From Aurantimonadaceae bacterium (GTDB lineage Bacteria > Pseudomonadota > Alphaproteobacteria > Rhizobiales > Rhizobiaceae), in NCBI GenBank assembly GCA_003232595.1, contig QIIJ01000124.1, forward strand, positions 1 through 5,479: DNA of 5,479 bases, read 5' to 3'. Of the stretch, positions 1 through 5,479 are shown piece by piece. The notes beneath the pieces were generated by a model, which saw only the letters and a program-made list of their open reading frames with translations, was not told the DNA's origin and searched no databases. Made by a program: the position numbers and the translations under genes. The stretch's first letter is position 1, and every line of letters begins with the position of its first letter.

Positions 1-359
1 ATTACCCGCAGGCCGGAGAGGACATGCACAAGGCCGTCAACCGCGAATGCGTGGCAGTGCGCGAGCGCGCCGGAATTTTTGATGCGACCACACTGGGCAA
101 AATAGAAATCACCGGCCCGGATGCGGCGGAGTTTTTAAACCTGCTCTATACCAATCCGTGGACCAAGCTTGGTGTGGGGCGTTGTCGTTATGGCATCATG
201 TTGCGCGAGGACGGGTTCATCTATGATGACGGGGTAATCGGGCGGATGGCTGAAGACCGTTTCCATGTGACCACCACAACCGGCGGCGCGCCACGGGTAT
301 TTGTCCATATGGAGGATTATCTCCAGACCGAGTTTCCCAATCTCGACGTGCACCGGTGA
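1..359 (+). pseudogene. soxA: Sarcosine oxidase alpha subunit, middle fragment (5' end off window, frame broken at 3' end)
   Basis: This is the upstream piece of the aminomethyltransferase-like (GcvT-type, folate-binding) C-terminal half of the alpha subunit of heterotetrameric sarcosine oxidase. That enzyme converts sarcosine, tetrahydrofolate and oxygen to glycine, 5,10-methylene-tetrahydrofolate and hydrogen peroxide in the cytosol. The reading frame (codons from position 3) is open to the left edge. The ATG at 24 is an internal methionine, because family-like residues (YPQAGED) precede it. Typical family stretches follow: VNRECVAVRERAGIFDATT, YTNPWTKLGVGRCRYG, DDGVIGR and HVTTTTGGA. The frame ends at a TGA (357-359) right after LDVH, where family members continue with roughly LTS(V/T)TEQWA and then VIAVQGP. 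VIAVQGP resumes in another frame at 356. The family comparison is from memory. A sequencing or assembly error could give the same picture. Confidence 0.85.
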
Positions 360-1066
360 TTGCGGTCCAGGGGCCATTGGCGCGCAAGATCATCGAGCCG
401 CTGGTAGAGGGCATAGATATTTCCGAAGAGGCCATGCCCCATATGTCGGTGCGCGAGGGTAAAATCTGCGGTGTACAGACAAGGCTTTTCCGCATGTCTT
501 TCACCGGCGAGTTGGGCTTTGAAATCAATGTGCCTGCCGATTATGGTCGCTCTGTATGGGAGGCCATATGGGCGTCCGGTGAGCCAATGGGGGCAACGCC
601 CTATGGCACTGAAACCATGCATGTTTTGCGCGCAGAAAAGGGTTATATCATTGTCGGGCAGGATACGGATGGCACCGTTACGCCCCACGATGCGGGGCTT
701 TCCTGGGCGATTGGCAAAAAGAAAGCGGATTTTGTCGGCAAGCGCGGGCTGAAACGGCCTGATCTTGTTGCCGATGGCCGCCGCCAACTGGTGGGTCTGC
801 GGACAAAGGATCCCAAATATGTCCTGGAAGAAGGTGCGCAGATTGTGGTTGATCCGAACCAGCCTATTCCGATGAAAATGATCGGATTTGTGACCTCGTC
901 CTACTGGTCTGAGGTGCTCGGGCACTCAATTGCATTGGCAGTGGTGGAGGATGGCCGCAGCCTTGAGGGCGATACGCTCTTTGTGCCGATGGCAGATGAA
1001 ACCATTGAGGTTACCGTTGCGGGAACCGTCTTTTATGATGAGGATGGAGGGCGGCTCAATGGCTGA
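356..1066 (+). CDS. soxA: Sarcosine oxidase alpha subunit, C-terminal fragment after frame break
   Basis: This is the distal piece of the same alpha subunit, about 236 residues from the GTG at 356 to the normal C-terminus. It carries the rest of the GcvT-type fold: VIAVQGP, then LVEGIDISEEAMPHMSVREG, then TRLFRMSFTGELGFEINVPA. RAEKGYIIVGQDTDGTVTPH and SWAIGKKKADFVGKRGL follow, typical of the folate-binding domain of SoxA. The product ends RLNG, as expected for a complete C-terminus just before soxG. Joining this frame to the upstream one needs about 28 extra bases (nine residues plus one base), so a short deletion is more likely than a single-base slip. The GTG at 356 overlaps the upstream TGA as GTGA, which could allow reinitiation, but no good Shine-Dalgarno sequence lies close by. 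It is probably a non-functional remnant, or possibly a split subunit. Confidence 0.85.
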   Translation: MIAVQGPLARKIIEPLVEGIDISEEAMPHMSVREGKICGVQTRLFRMSFTGELGFEINVPADYGRSVWEAIWASGEPMGATPYGTETMHVLRAEKGYIIVGQDTDGTVTPHDAGLSWAIGKKKADFVGKRGLKRPDLVADGRRQLVGLRTKDPKYVLEEGAQIVVDPNQPIPMKMIGFVTSSYWSEVLGHSIALAVVEDGRSLEGDTLFVPMADETIEVTVAGTVFYDEDGGRLNG

Positions 1067-1616
1067 TATTATCATTGCGAAGGCACGCCCGGCCCATGCG
1101 GGCAGAAAGTTTGCCAATTCTTATGTGGCGCTTGAAACGGCGATGCCCTGTAGCCGGATCAGCTTGCGCGCTGCTCCTGATATCGCACCAAAGCTTGCAA
1201 AACCGCTTGGACTAAAACTGCCAGGCTTGCCCAAAATATCCGTTACGAAAAAAGACCGTACAGCTCTGTGGCTTGGCCCGGATGAGTGGATGGTTGTGGA
1301 TGATGATGCCAATGCAGCGGCAGAACTCATCGCGGCACTTGATGGTTATGATTGCTCCTGCGTCGATATCAGCCATCGTAACATGGCGGTGCTTGGCTCC
1401 GGTCCAGGAATTGAAAGCTTGCTTTCCGCGGGGTGCCCACAGGATTTATCGATTAAGTCGTTTCCGACGGGGGCCTGCTCTCGAACACTTTTCGGCAAGG
1501 TTGAAATCGTACTTTGGCGCTATGAGGAAGACGCTTTTCGTATCGAAGTGTGGCGCTCGTTTTCCGATTATCTTTGGGCTTATTTTCTGGATGCAGCAAA
1601 AGACACTGGAAACTAG
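1059..1616 (+). CDS. soxG: Sarcosine oxidase gamma subunit
   Basis: The product is the 185-residue gamma subunit of the heterotetrameric (SoxBDAG) sarcosine oxidase complex. It is a small GcvT-like protein that packs on the alpha subunit and is needed for a stable complex. Length and motifs fit the family: LWLGPDEWMVVDD in the first half, CVDISHRNMAVLGSGP at about residues 100-116, then LLSAGCPQDLS and FPTGACSRTLFGKVEIVLWR. The C-terminal FRIEVWRSFSDYLWAYFLDAA is very characteristic. I chose the ATG at 1059 because GGAGG at 1046-1050 lies 8 nt upstream and the protein then starts with MADIII. A longer in-frame extension upstream would lie inside soxA. The gene overlaps the soxA end by 8 nt, so it depends on the soxBDA transcript and probably on translation of soxA. 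The frame is intact although soxA is broken. No clear terminator follows. Confidence 0.93.
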   Translation: MADIIIAKARPAHAGRKFANSYVALETAMPCSRISLRAAPDIAPKLAKPLGLKLPGLPKISVTKKDRTALWLGPDEWMVVDDDANAAAELIAALDGYDCSCVDISHRNMAVLGSGPGIESLLSAGCPQDLSIKSFPTGACSRTLFGKVEIVLWRYEEDAFRIEVWRSFSDYLWAYFLDAAKDTGN

Positions 1617-1676
1617 TCCATTCAGCCATTAGATAGGCAGCTGATCCAGCAATCAAACAGGCCGTTGTGGTCATTG

Positions 1677-2876
1677 ATGGTAAAGCCCTTGTCTGATGTC
1701 CAGGTAAAAAAGCGCGCAATATTTATGATTGGCGGTTATGAGCCAAAATCTGCTGACGCGTTTTTCAAACGCACCGGGCGCGAATATGCACGGTTTGGTG
1801 AAACCTGGGGCTTACAAACGAATATTGGCCTAACAACAGTCAGTGATGACGGGCACATTGCAACAGCAGAAATCGAGACAGCCGGAGCAGGCTGGCAGGT
1901 AAGCACGACATTTAATTTTCTGATCTGGAACGAGCTGGTTCTTGAGGATTTTTCCAGGCCTGTGTTGGTACGATTGCTTCGCTATTTTATTACATTCTGG
2001 GACTATGTTTTGTCTGGGTCGATGTTTTCCTTCATTCGCGCAAACTGGCGGTTTGCTCTGTATTTTCTATTCCCGGCTGTCATGCTTGTAATTATCATCA
2101 CTGTTTCCGCGCTGACCGTGTTGTATTTTAAATCAACAGAACTTCCGGGCAATCCTGCTTCCTCGCTGATATTGGGAATTGTATTATTGGGTTTGTTGTG
2201 GTGGCGTTTCCACAAACACTTGTTACATCTAATGGATTTGTGGTCGTTTTCGCGATACTATTTGCGTGACAATCGTCCTGATGCCGATGCAAGAATTACT
2301 CGTTATGCCGAGGCGATTGTAGTTGCTGTAAAAAGCAATAAATTTGATGAAATTGTTCTCATCGGGCACAGTACCGGCGGTGCACTTATTCTCGATATTG
2401 CTGCAACAACACTTGCAATCAATCCGCAATTTGCCGATGGGAATTGCAGAATATCCATTCTTACCATCGGTTCGACAGCGTTGAAAATCGGCCTTCATCC
2501 GTCAGCTCATACATTTCGAAGCAAGGTTCAGACTCTGGTTGATCATTCTCGTATTGACTGGGCTGAATATCAGTGCCGCACAGACGTTATTAATTTTTAT
2601 AAAACAGACCCGGTAGGAGAAATGGGCCTTGTGAATAATCGAACCGACGAATTTCCGATTGTACGACGGGTTCGCATTCGGGATATGCTTGAGCCGGAAG
2701 TTTATGCCCGGGTAAAACGAAATTTCTTTCGCGTTCATTATCAATTCATCATGGCCAATACCAAAGCCTACTATTACGATTTCTTCATGTTTTGCTGCGC
2801 ACCTGTCTACCTCAGACAACGTGCAACCGACAGGGTGGTTGGCGCCATGACCAAACAATCGGGGACTCCCAATTGA
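1677..2876 (+). CDS. Membrane-anchored alpha/beta-hydrolase-like protein, function unknown
   Basis: The product is 399 residues from the ATG at 1677; a TTG at 1665 would add four. Neither start has a strong ribosome site, so the start is uncertain. An N-terminal strand, AIFMIGGYEP, resembles the first strand and oxyanion loop of alpha/beta hydrolases. Two membrane segments follow, at about 126-151 and 163-178, with a short loop between. The hydrolase part then has the nucleophile motif GHSTGG (Ser232), with Asp311 in FYKTDP and His354 in FRVHYQ as plausible triad partners. The triad assignment is inference from order and spacing. The last 45 residues are rich in aromatic residues. An esterase, lipase or acyltransferase acting on a membrane substrate is possible, but I do not recognise a named family. 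The coding sequence is visibly more AT-rich than soxA/soxG. It lies 60 nt after soxG and overlaps the next gene by 4 nt. Confidence 0.82.
   Translation: MVKPLSDVQVKKRAIFMIGGYEPKSADAFFKRTGREYARFGETWGLQTNIGLTTVSDDGHIATAEIETAGAGWQVSTTFNFLIWNELVLEDFSRPVLVRLLRYFITFWDYVLSGSMFSFIRANWRFALYFLFPAVMLVIIITVSALTVLYFKSTELPGNPASSLILGIVLLGLLWWRFHKHLLHLMDLWSFSRYYLRDNRPDADARITRYAEAIVVAVKSNKFDEIVLIGHSTGGALILDIAATTLAINPQFADGNCRISILTIGSTALKIGLHPSAHTFRSKVQTLVDHSRIDWAEYQCRTDVINFYKTDPVGEMGLVNNRTDEFPIVRRVRIRDMLEPEVYARVKRNFFRVHYQFIMANTKAYYYDFFMFCCAPVYLRQRATDRVVGAMTKQSGTPN
2861..2865 (+). promoter_or_regulatory. Ribosome binding site supporting a TTG start
   Basis: GGGGA lies 7 nt upstream of the TTG at 2873 and inside the end of the preceding hydrolase gene. 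It favours TTG 2873 over the in-frame ATG at 2792, which would put about 27 unrelated residues before the first membrane helix. It also favours it over GTG 2894 or ATG 2912, which would cut into that helix. Confidence 0.5.
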
Positions 2877-3454
2877 CCCAGACAATTGCAATTGTGGTTT
2901 GGTCACTTGGCATGATCTTGTGGTGGATAATCCGAATTCCCCATCAGCGGAGAGCGCGAAAGCAGGCCGTAAAGTCTCATCGTAAAAGCATGGCAGAACG
3001 CGCAGCCCTTGCAGCGGCAGCAGTTGGACTGGTGGTCGTTCCACTGATCCATATTTTTACCGGTGCCTTCCGGTTTGCAGATTATCCGTTTCAGCCGCTG
3101 CTGGCCTGGACTGGTGCAATTCTGCTTGTTTTGTTTCTCTGGCTGTTTCGCGAAAGCCACCGGCACCTTGGCCGGAACTGGTCAATAACCCTGGAAATCC
3201 GTGAGGAACACAAGCTTGTTACTGAAGGGCTGTATCGCTATGTGCGGCATCCGATGTATGCTGCATTCTGGCTGTGGGCGCTGGCGCAATCGCTGCTGTT
3301 TGCCAACTGGGTTGCCGGAATTTCCGGGCTGATCGGTGTTGGCATTCTGTATTTTTCCAGGGTTGGCAAGGAAGAAGCAATGATGCGGGCAAATTTTGGC
3401 CAGGAATATGATGACTATTGCCGTACTACCGGCAGGGTCATTCCAAAGATATAG
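2873..3454 (+). CDS. Isoprenylcysteine carboxyl methyltransferase (ICMT/PEMT)-like integral membrane protein
   Basis: The product is a 193-residue polytopic membrane protein of the ICMT/phospholipid-methyltransferase superfamily, whose members transfer methyl groups from S-adenosylmethionine to membrane-embedded substrates. Membrane segments lie at about 3-22, 45-62 and 77-92, with one or two more at about 130-160. The superfamily signature is clear: HLGRNWS (98-104), then LVTEGLYRYVRHPMY with RHPMY at 125-129. Next come the acidic pair E167-E168 in KEEAMM, FGQEYDDYCRTTGR and IPKI at the C-terminus. The RHP and EE motifs form the S-adenosylmethionine site in characterised relatives. The substrate of bacterial members is usually unknown, since protein prenylation is absent; a lipid, amine or thiol is possible. 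The TTG start overlaps the upstream TGA as TTGA, so translation is probably coupled to that of the membrane hydrolase. No obvious terminator follows. Confidence 0.85.
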   Translation: MTQTIAIVVWSLGMILWWIIRIPHQRRARKQAVKSHRKSMAERAALAAAAVGLVVVPLIHIFTGAFRFADYPFQPLLAWTGAILLVLFLWLFRESHRHLGRNWSITLEIREEHKLVTEGLYRYVRHPMYAAFWLWALAQSLLFANWVAGISGLIGVGILYFSRVGKEEAMMRANFGQEYDDYCRTTGRVIPKI

Positions 3455-3548
3455 ATATTTGTAGCCCAGTCCTAATTTTGACTATTTGGGGCGGTAAAAA
3501 ATTCATTGGTGTAACGATCTGGAAAGCCAATTAAAGTAAGAGTTTGGT

Positions 3549-4205
3549 ATGGTTTTTTTTAAGTTTCGAACTGTTTCAATCGCGATTGCCGTGTTGTTGC
3601 TGGCGATAACAACGGCTTTACCGCAAAACAATATTGTTCTGGCGAAACACCAGTCGACATATCGGATTGCTGCTGAAAAATCCGGGTACCAGGGGGATGT
3701 TTATCTTGTCCGCGGTTTTGCCAATGTATTCTCCCGAGGTCTTGATCGATTGGGCGTCATTTTCAATTCACGAGGCATCGCTGCCAAGGTAATCCCTCAT
3801 ACCGCATGGCGGGCTGCTGCTGTTAAAATTTATGGTAACCAGAAAAAATATGGCCCGGTTCCGGTTGTTCTGATCGGCCATTCGCTGGGAGCAAACGCCA
3901 CAATACGCATTGCGGAATTTTTAAAAAAACGGAATGTGAAGGTACAATATCTTGTCACATTTGAGCCGACCATCAGGCTTGATGTTCCATCCAATGTGAG
4001 GGTTGCGGTCAATTATTTTCTGTCAAACTCGATCATGGGTGAATCGCTGAAACGGGAACCCCGATCAGGGGGCTCTTTCAGAAATATAGACATGGTCAAA
4101 GTGGATGGAATTGGCCATTTCAATATTGAAGAAAACACCAGATTGCAGCGGACAGTTCTGCGCAATGTGCTCAGATATATCCAACCTGCCAGGCGGCCCC
4201 GATAA
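3549..4205 (+). CDS. Secreted lipase-like alpha/beta hydrolase
   Basis: The product is 218 residues, beginning with a basic N-terminus and a hydrophobic stretch at about 9-24 that looks like a Sec signal peptide. It is probably exported to the periplasm or beyond. The mature part has DVYLVRGFANVFSRGLDRLG, then VVLIGHSLGAN with nucleophile Ser112. VTFEPT (Glu139) and LDVP (Asp145) come next, and IGHFNIEE carries the likely catalytic His190. This order fits a serine esterase or lipase fold. I recall related hyphomicrobial proteins with Asp in VTFDPT, so Glu139 would be an unusual acid residue. The substrate is unknown. The ATG at 3549 has a modest TAAGAG site at 3537-3542. The 94-nt gap upstream contains a TTGACT (3478-3483) that could be a -35 box, but I find no convincing -10 partner. 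A terminator-like hairpin lies 23 nt after the stop. Confidence 0.83.
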   Translation: MVFFKFRTVSIAIAVLLLAITTALPQNNIVLAKHQSTYRIAAEKSGYQGDVYLVRGFANVFSRGLDRLGVIFNSRGIAAKVIPHTAWRAAAVKIYGNQKKYGPVPVVLIGHSLGANATIRIAEFLKKRNVKVQYLVTFEPTIRLDVPSNVRVAVNYFLSNSIMGESLKREPRSGGSFRNIDMVKVDGIGHFNIEENTRLQRTVLRNVLRYIQPARRPR

Positions 4206-4221
4206 GAGACTGGCTCTGTGT

Positions 4222-4353
4222 CTGATTTAAAAGTCTCCAGAAGAGACTTTTAGACGTCAATTCCGCCCTCTCCCCCGGCCCAACCACCCCACAGGGTACC
4301 GTTATCGGGTGATTGGGCCGGGGGAGAGGGCTGGCACCGGACTTTTAAATCAG
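4222..4353. repeat. Nested palindromic intergenic element (REP/MITE-like)
   Basis: Two nested inverted repeats lie between the lipase gene and a minus-strand gene remnant. The outer arms, 4222-4235 and 4340-4353, are 14 nt and perfectly complementary (CTGATTTAAAAGTC and its complement). The inner arms, 4265-4283 and 4313-4331, are 19 nt, GC-rich and perfectly complementary (GCCCTCTCCCCCGGCCCAA). After one mismatch the inner stem continues for five more pairs (4285-4289 with 4307-4311), leaving a 17-nt loop that contains GGTACC. The hexamer GGCTCT occurs just outside or at both ends (4212-4217 and 4353-4358) and might be a target duplication, but it does not abut the arms cleanly. No coding potential is seen. 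It could be a dispersed palindromic repeat, a non-autonomous element or a strong bidirectional terminator. Copy number in the genome would decide. Confidence 0.75.
4229..4251 (+). terminator. Terminator-like hairpin after the lipase gene
   Basis: AAAAGTCTC (4229-4237) pairs perfectly with GAGACTTTT (4243-4251) across a 5-nt loop. This makes a 9-bp stem flanked by A and T runs, 23 nt after the lipase stop codon. The T run is short (four), so an intrinsic terminator is plausible but not strong. The symmetry would let it work in both directions. Its left arm shares 4229-4235 with the outer arm of the larger palindrome, so the two RNA foldings exclude each other. Confidence 0.5.
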
Positions 4354-4411
4354 GCTCTCAGATTTTGCGGTATTTCACATCAATTGTATGGAACAAATGC
4401 CGTACTATTGA

Positions 4412-4585
4412 TTATTCAGCGCCAACTGCCCGTAAAATTCTGGTAAGCGAGCAAAAACCGGTGATGCCTGACTGAAACAGATTCAGCCCGACAAATGCGG
4501 TAAACCACACCCAACTGATGCCGCTTATGTCGATTGTGCCGCTGATATTTTTGGGGTAGAGGCTCCGTTTTTTGATCTTGATCAA
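4412..4585 (-). pseudogene. Remnant of a DUF2892 (YgaP-type) small inner-membrane protein
   Basis: Reading the minus strand to a TAA at 4414-4412 gives a C-terminal stretch, about 4511 down to 4415, that closely resembles DUF2892 membrane proteins. It contains WVWFTAFVGLNLFQSGIT, then GFC, then SLTRILRAVGAE. Family members normally have a first hydrophobic helix of about 20 residues before this. Here the preceding residues (IKIKKRSLYPKNISGTIDIS) are polar and basic, and no other minus-strand frame nearby supplies a helix. The only near-complete start is a TTG at 4585-4583, giving 57 residues, and it lies inside the FNR box; there is no ATG in frame. The most likely reading is a decayed gene that lost its 5' half. 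A short atypical protein cannot be excluded. DUF2892 function is poorly known. Its position divergent from hemN suggests the two once shared a control region. Confidence 0.55.
4572..4585 (+). promoter_or_regulatory. FNR/FixK-type (Crp-Fnr family) binding site upstream of hemN
   Basis: TTGATCTTGATCAA is a perfect TTGAT-N4-ATCAA palindrome, the consensus for FNR, FnrL and FixK regulators that respond to low oxygen. Its centre is 62.5 nt before the hemN start codon. A weak -10 candidate, TAGGGT at 4607-4612, would set transcription near 4620 and put the box near -41.5, the usual activating position. A second possible -10 (GATAAT at 4620-4625) fits that spacing less well. hemN is a classic target of these regulators in alphaproteobacteria, so activation under microaerobic or anaerobic conditions is inferred. 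Confidence 0.85.
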
Positions 4586-4640
4586 TGCCCGAAAAATTGC
4601 ACGCCTTAGGGTGCGCAGGGATAATTTCGGAGTACCCCCG

Positions 4641-5479
4641 ATGCAGCATGAACTGATTGAAAAATACGCCAGGCCGGTGCCGCGCTATACAAGCTATCCG
4701 ACGGCTCCGTATTTTAACGCCAGCGTTGATGAAACCGTGTATCGGGCCTGGATGGAGGCATTGCCTGACAGTTCCAGCCTGTCGCTCTATGTTCATATTC
4801 CGTTTTGCGACACGCTTTGCTGGTTTTGCGGCTGCCATACCAAACACACATTAAAATATCAGCCGGTGCGAGATTATCTTCCCGTGCTGATGAAGGAGAT
4901 AACAACCGTTGCCGGATGCGCTGCCAGGAAGCCATTGGTTACCCGGTTGCACTGGGGCGGCGGCTCGCCAACCATTCTGGAACCTCAAGATATTCTGCTG
5001 CTGGCCAATCACATAAAAAATGAATTTAATTGCAGTGATGATCTTGAGTTCAGCATTGAGATTGATCCGCGTAAGTTGAGCGATGAGCAAATGGACGCCA
5101 TGGCTGAAGCCGATCTCAGCCGGGCAAGTATTGGCGTACAGGATTTCAACAGGCATATTCAGGAAAAAATCAACCGCATTCAGACCTTTGATGAAACCGA
5201 ACGGGTGGTCAAGGGATTGCGGAGCCGCGGAGTAAAATCGCTCAATCTTGATGTCATGTACGGCCTGCCTGACCAGAGGCTGGACGATATTGGCAGAACC
5301 GTCAACAAGGTTATTTCACTTAATCCTGATCGCATTGCCTTTTTTGGCTATGCCCATGTGCCGTGGATGAAAAAACATCAAACAATGATTTTAGAGAAAT
5401 CCCTGCCCGGTATAGCCGAGCGTTTTGAGCAATCCAACCTTGCTGCCTCAATGCTTGTGGATGCGGGCTATCAGCAAAT
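4641..5479 (+). CDS. hemN: Oxygen-independent coproporphyrinogen III oxidase (radical SAM), 3' end off window
   Basis: The product is a cytosolic radical S-adenosylmethionine enzyme that oxidatively decarboxylates coproporphyrinogen III to protoporphyrinogen IX without oxygen, allowing heme synthesis at low oxygen. About 279 of some 450 residues are present, with no stop before the right edge. PRYTSYPTA (14-22) is the typical N-terminal motif. YVHIPFCDTLCWFCGC contains the 4Fe-4S cysteines C56, C60 and C63 plus the conserved C65, which marks true HemN rather than HemW. HWGGGSPT (104-111), FSIEIDPR, ASIGVQDFN, NLDVMYGLP and NPDRIAFFGYAHVPW follow in the expected order. The ATG at 4641 is supported by GGAG at 4629-4632, 8 nt upstream, and by alignment of the N-terminus with known HemN proteins. 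The FNR-type box upstream indicates oxygen-responsive control. No defects are seen in the visible part. Confidence 0.95.
   Translation, partial: MQHELIEKYARPVPRYTSYPTAPYFNASVDETVYRAWMEALPDSSSLSLYVHIPFCDTLCWFCGCHTKHTLKYQPVRDYLPVLMKEITTVAGCAARKPLVTRLHWGGGSPTILEPQDILLLANHIKNEFNCSDDLEFSIEIDPRKLSDEQMDAMAEADLSRASIGVQDFNRHIQEKINRIQTFDETERVVKGLRSRGVKSLNLDVMYGLPDQRLDDIGRTVNKVISLNPDRIAFFGYAHVPWMKKHQTMILEKSLPGIAERFEQSNLAASMLVDAGYQQ

Noticed and set aside
317..925. Long open frame of about 200 codons on the minus strand
   Set aside because: It is antisense to soxA, which has clear family motifs throughout. The predicted residues show no recognisable domain.
1617..1676. Terminator or promoter between soxG and the membrane hydrolase
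   Set aside because: No stable stem followed by a T run and no paired -35/-10 hexamers could be found in these 60 bases.
2792..2872. ATG at 2792 as start of the methyltransferase
   Set aside because: It would add 27 non-membrane residues read from inside the upstream gene. The TTG at 2873 has a GGGGA site at good distance and starts right at the first helix.
2502..3044. Minus-strand open frame of about 180 codons
   Set aside because: It lies opposite the hydrolase end and the methyltransferase start, both with recognisable features, and has no family resemblance or ribosome site.
3455..3548. Promoter for the lipase gene built on TTGACT at 3478-3483
   Set aside because: No acceptable -10 hexamer lies 16-18 nt downstream, so I do not list it as a feature.
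4206..4380. CRISPR or insertion-sequence remnant
   Set aside because: There are no regularly spaced direct repeats and no transposase-like coding sequence. The inverted repeats are explained as a palindromic element or terminator.
4416..4847. Minus-strand open frame of about 143 codons overlapping the hemN start and its promoter
   Set aside because: It is antisense to the conserved HemN N-terminus and out of frame with the DUF2892-like segment. Its residues look like a random translation.

Overview
The window looks like a chromosomal stretch from an alphaproteobacterium, most likely of the Hyphomicrobiales (rhizobial/marine type). This is inferred from three things: a heterotetrameric sarcosine oxidase alpha-gamma gene pair, a secreted lipase-like hydrolase of a type I associate with that order, and an FNR/FixK-type box in front of hemN. 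All confident genes lie on the + strand. No tRNA, rRNA, CRISPR array or intact insertion sequence is visible.

Layout. Positions 1-1066 hold the C-terminal part of soxA, the alpha subunit of tetrameric sarcosine oxidase. It is split into two frames at about 350-358 by what looks like a net 28-bp deletion. The deletion leaves a GTGA stop/start overlap. soxG (gamma subunit) follows with an 8-nt overlap (1059-1616). A probable two-gene unit comes next: a membrane-anchored alpha/beta-hydrolase of unknown function (1677-2876), overlapping by 4 nt an isoprenylcysteine/phospholipid-methyltransferase-like membrane protein (2873-3454, TTG start). After a 94-nt gap lies a secreted lipase-like serine hydrolase (3549-4205).

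Positions 4206-4640 contain no intact gene but are not empty. They hold a terminator-like hairpin (4229-4251) nested in a larger palindromic element (4222-4353). They also hold a minus-strand remnant of a DUF2892 membrane protein (4412-4585) and a perfect FNR-type box (4572-4585). The box controls, by inference, hemN, the oxygen-independent coproporphyrinogen III oxidase, which begins at 4641 and runs off the right edge.

How the genes relate. SoxA and SoxG belong to the complex that demethylates sarcosine to glycine and passes the one-carbon unit to tetrahydrofolate, but the alpha gene seems broken or split here. The hydrolase/methyltransferase pair is probably translationally coupled and membrane-located; its substrate is unknown. 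hemN supplies heme under low oxygen. I see no convincing evidence of a novel defence or mobile system. The points most worth checking are the split soxA, the hydrolase/methyltransferase pair, the nested palindrome and the DUF2892 remnant overlapping the hemN control site.
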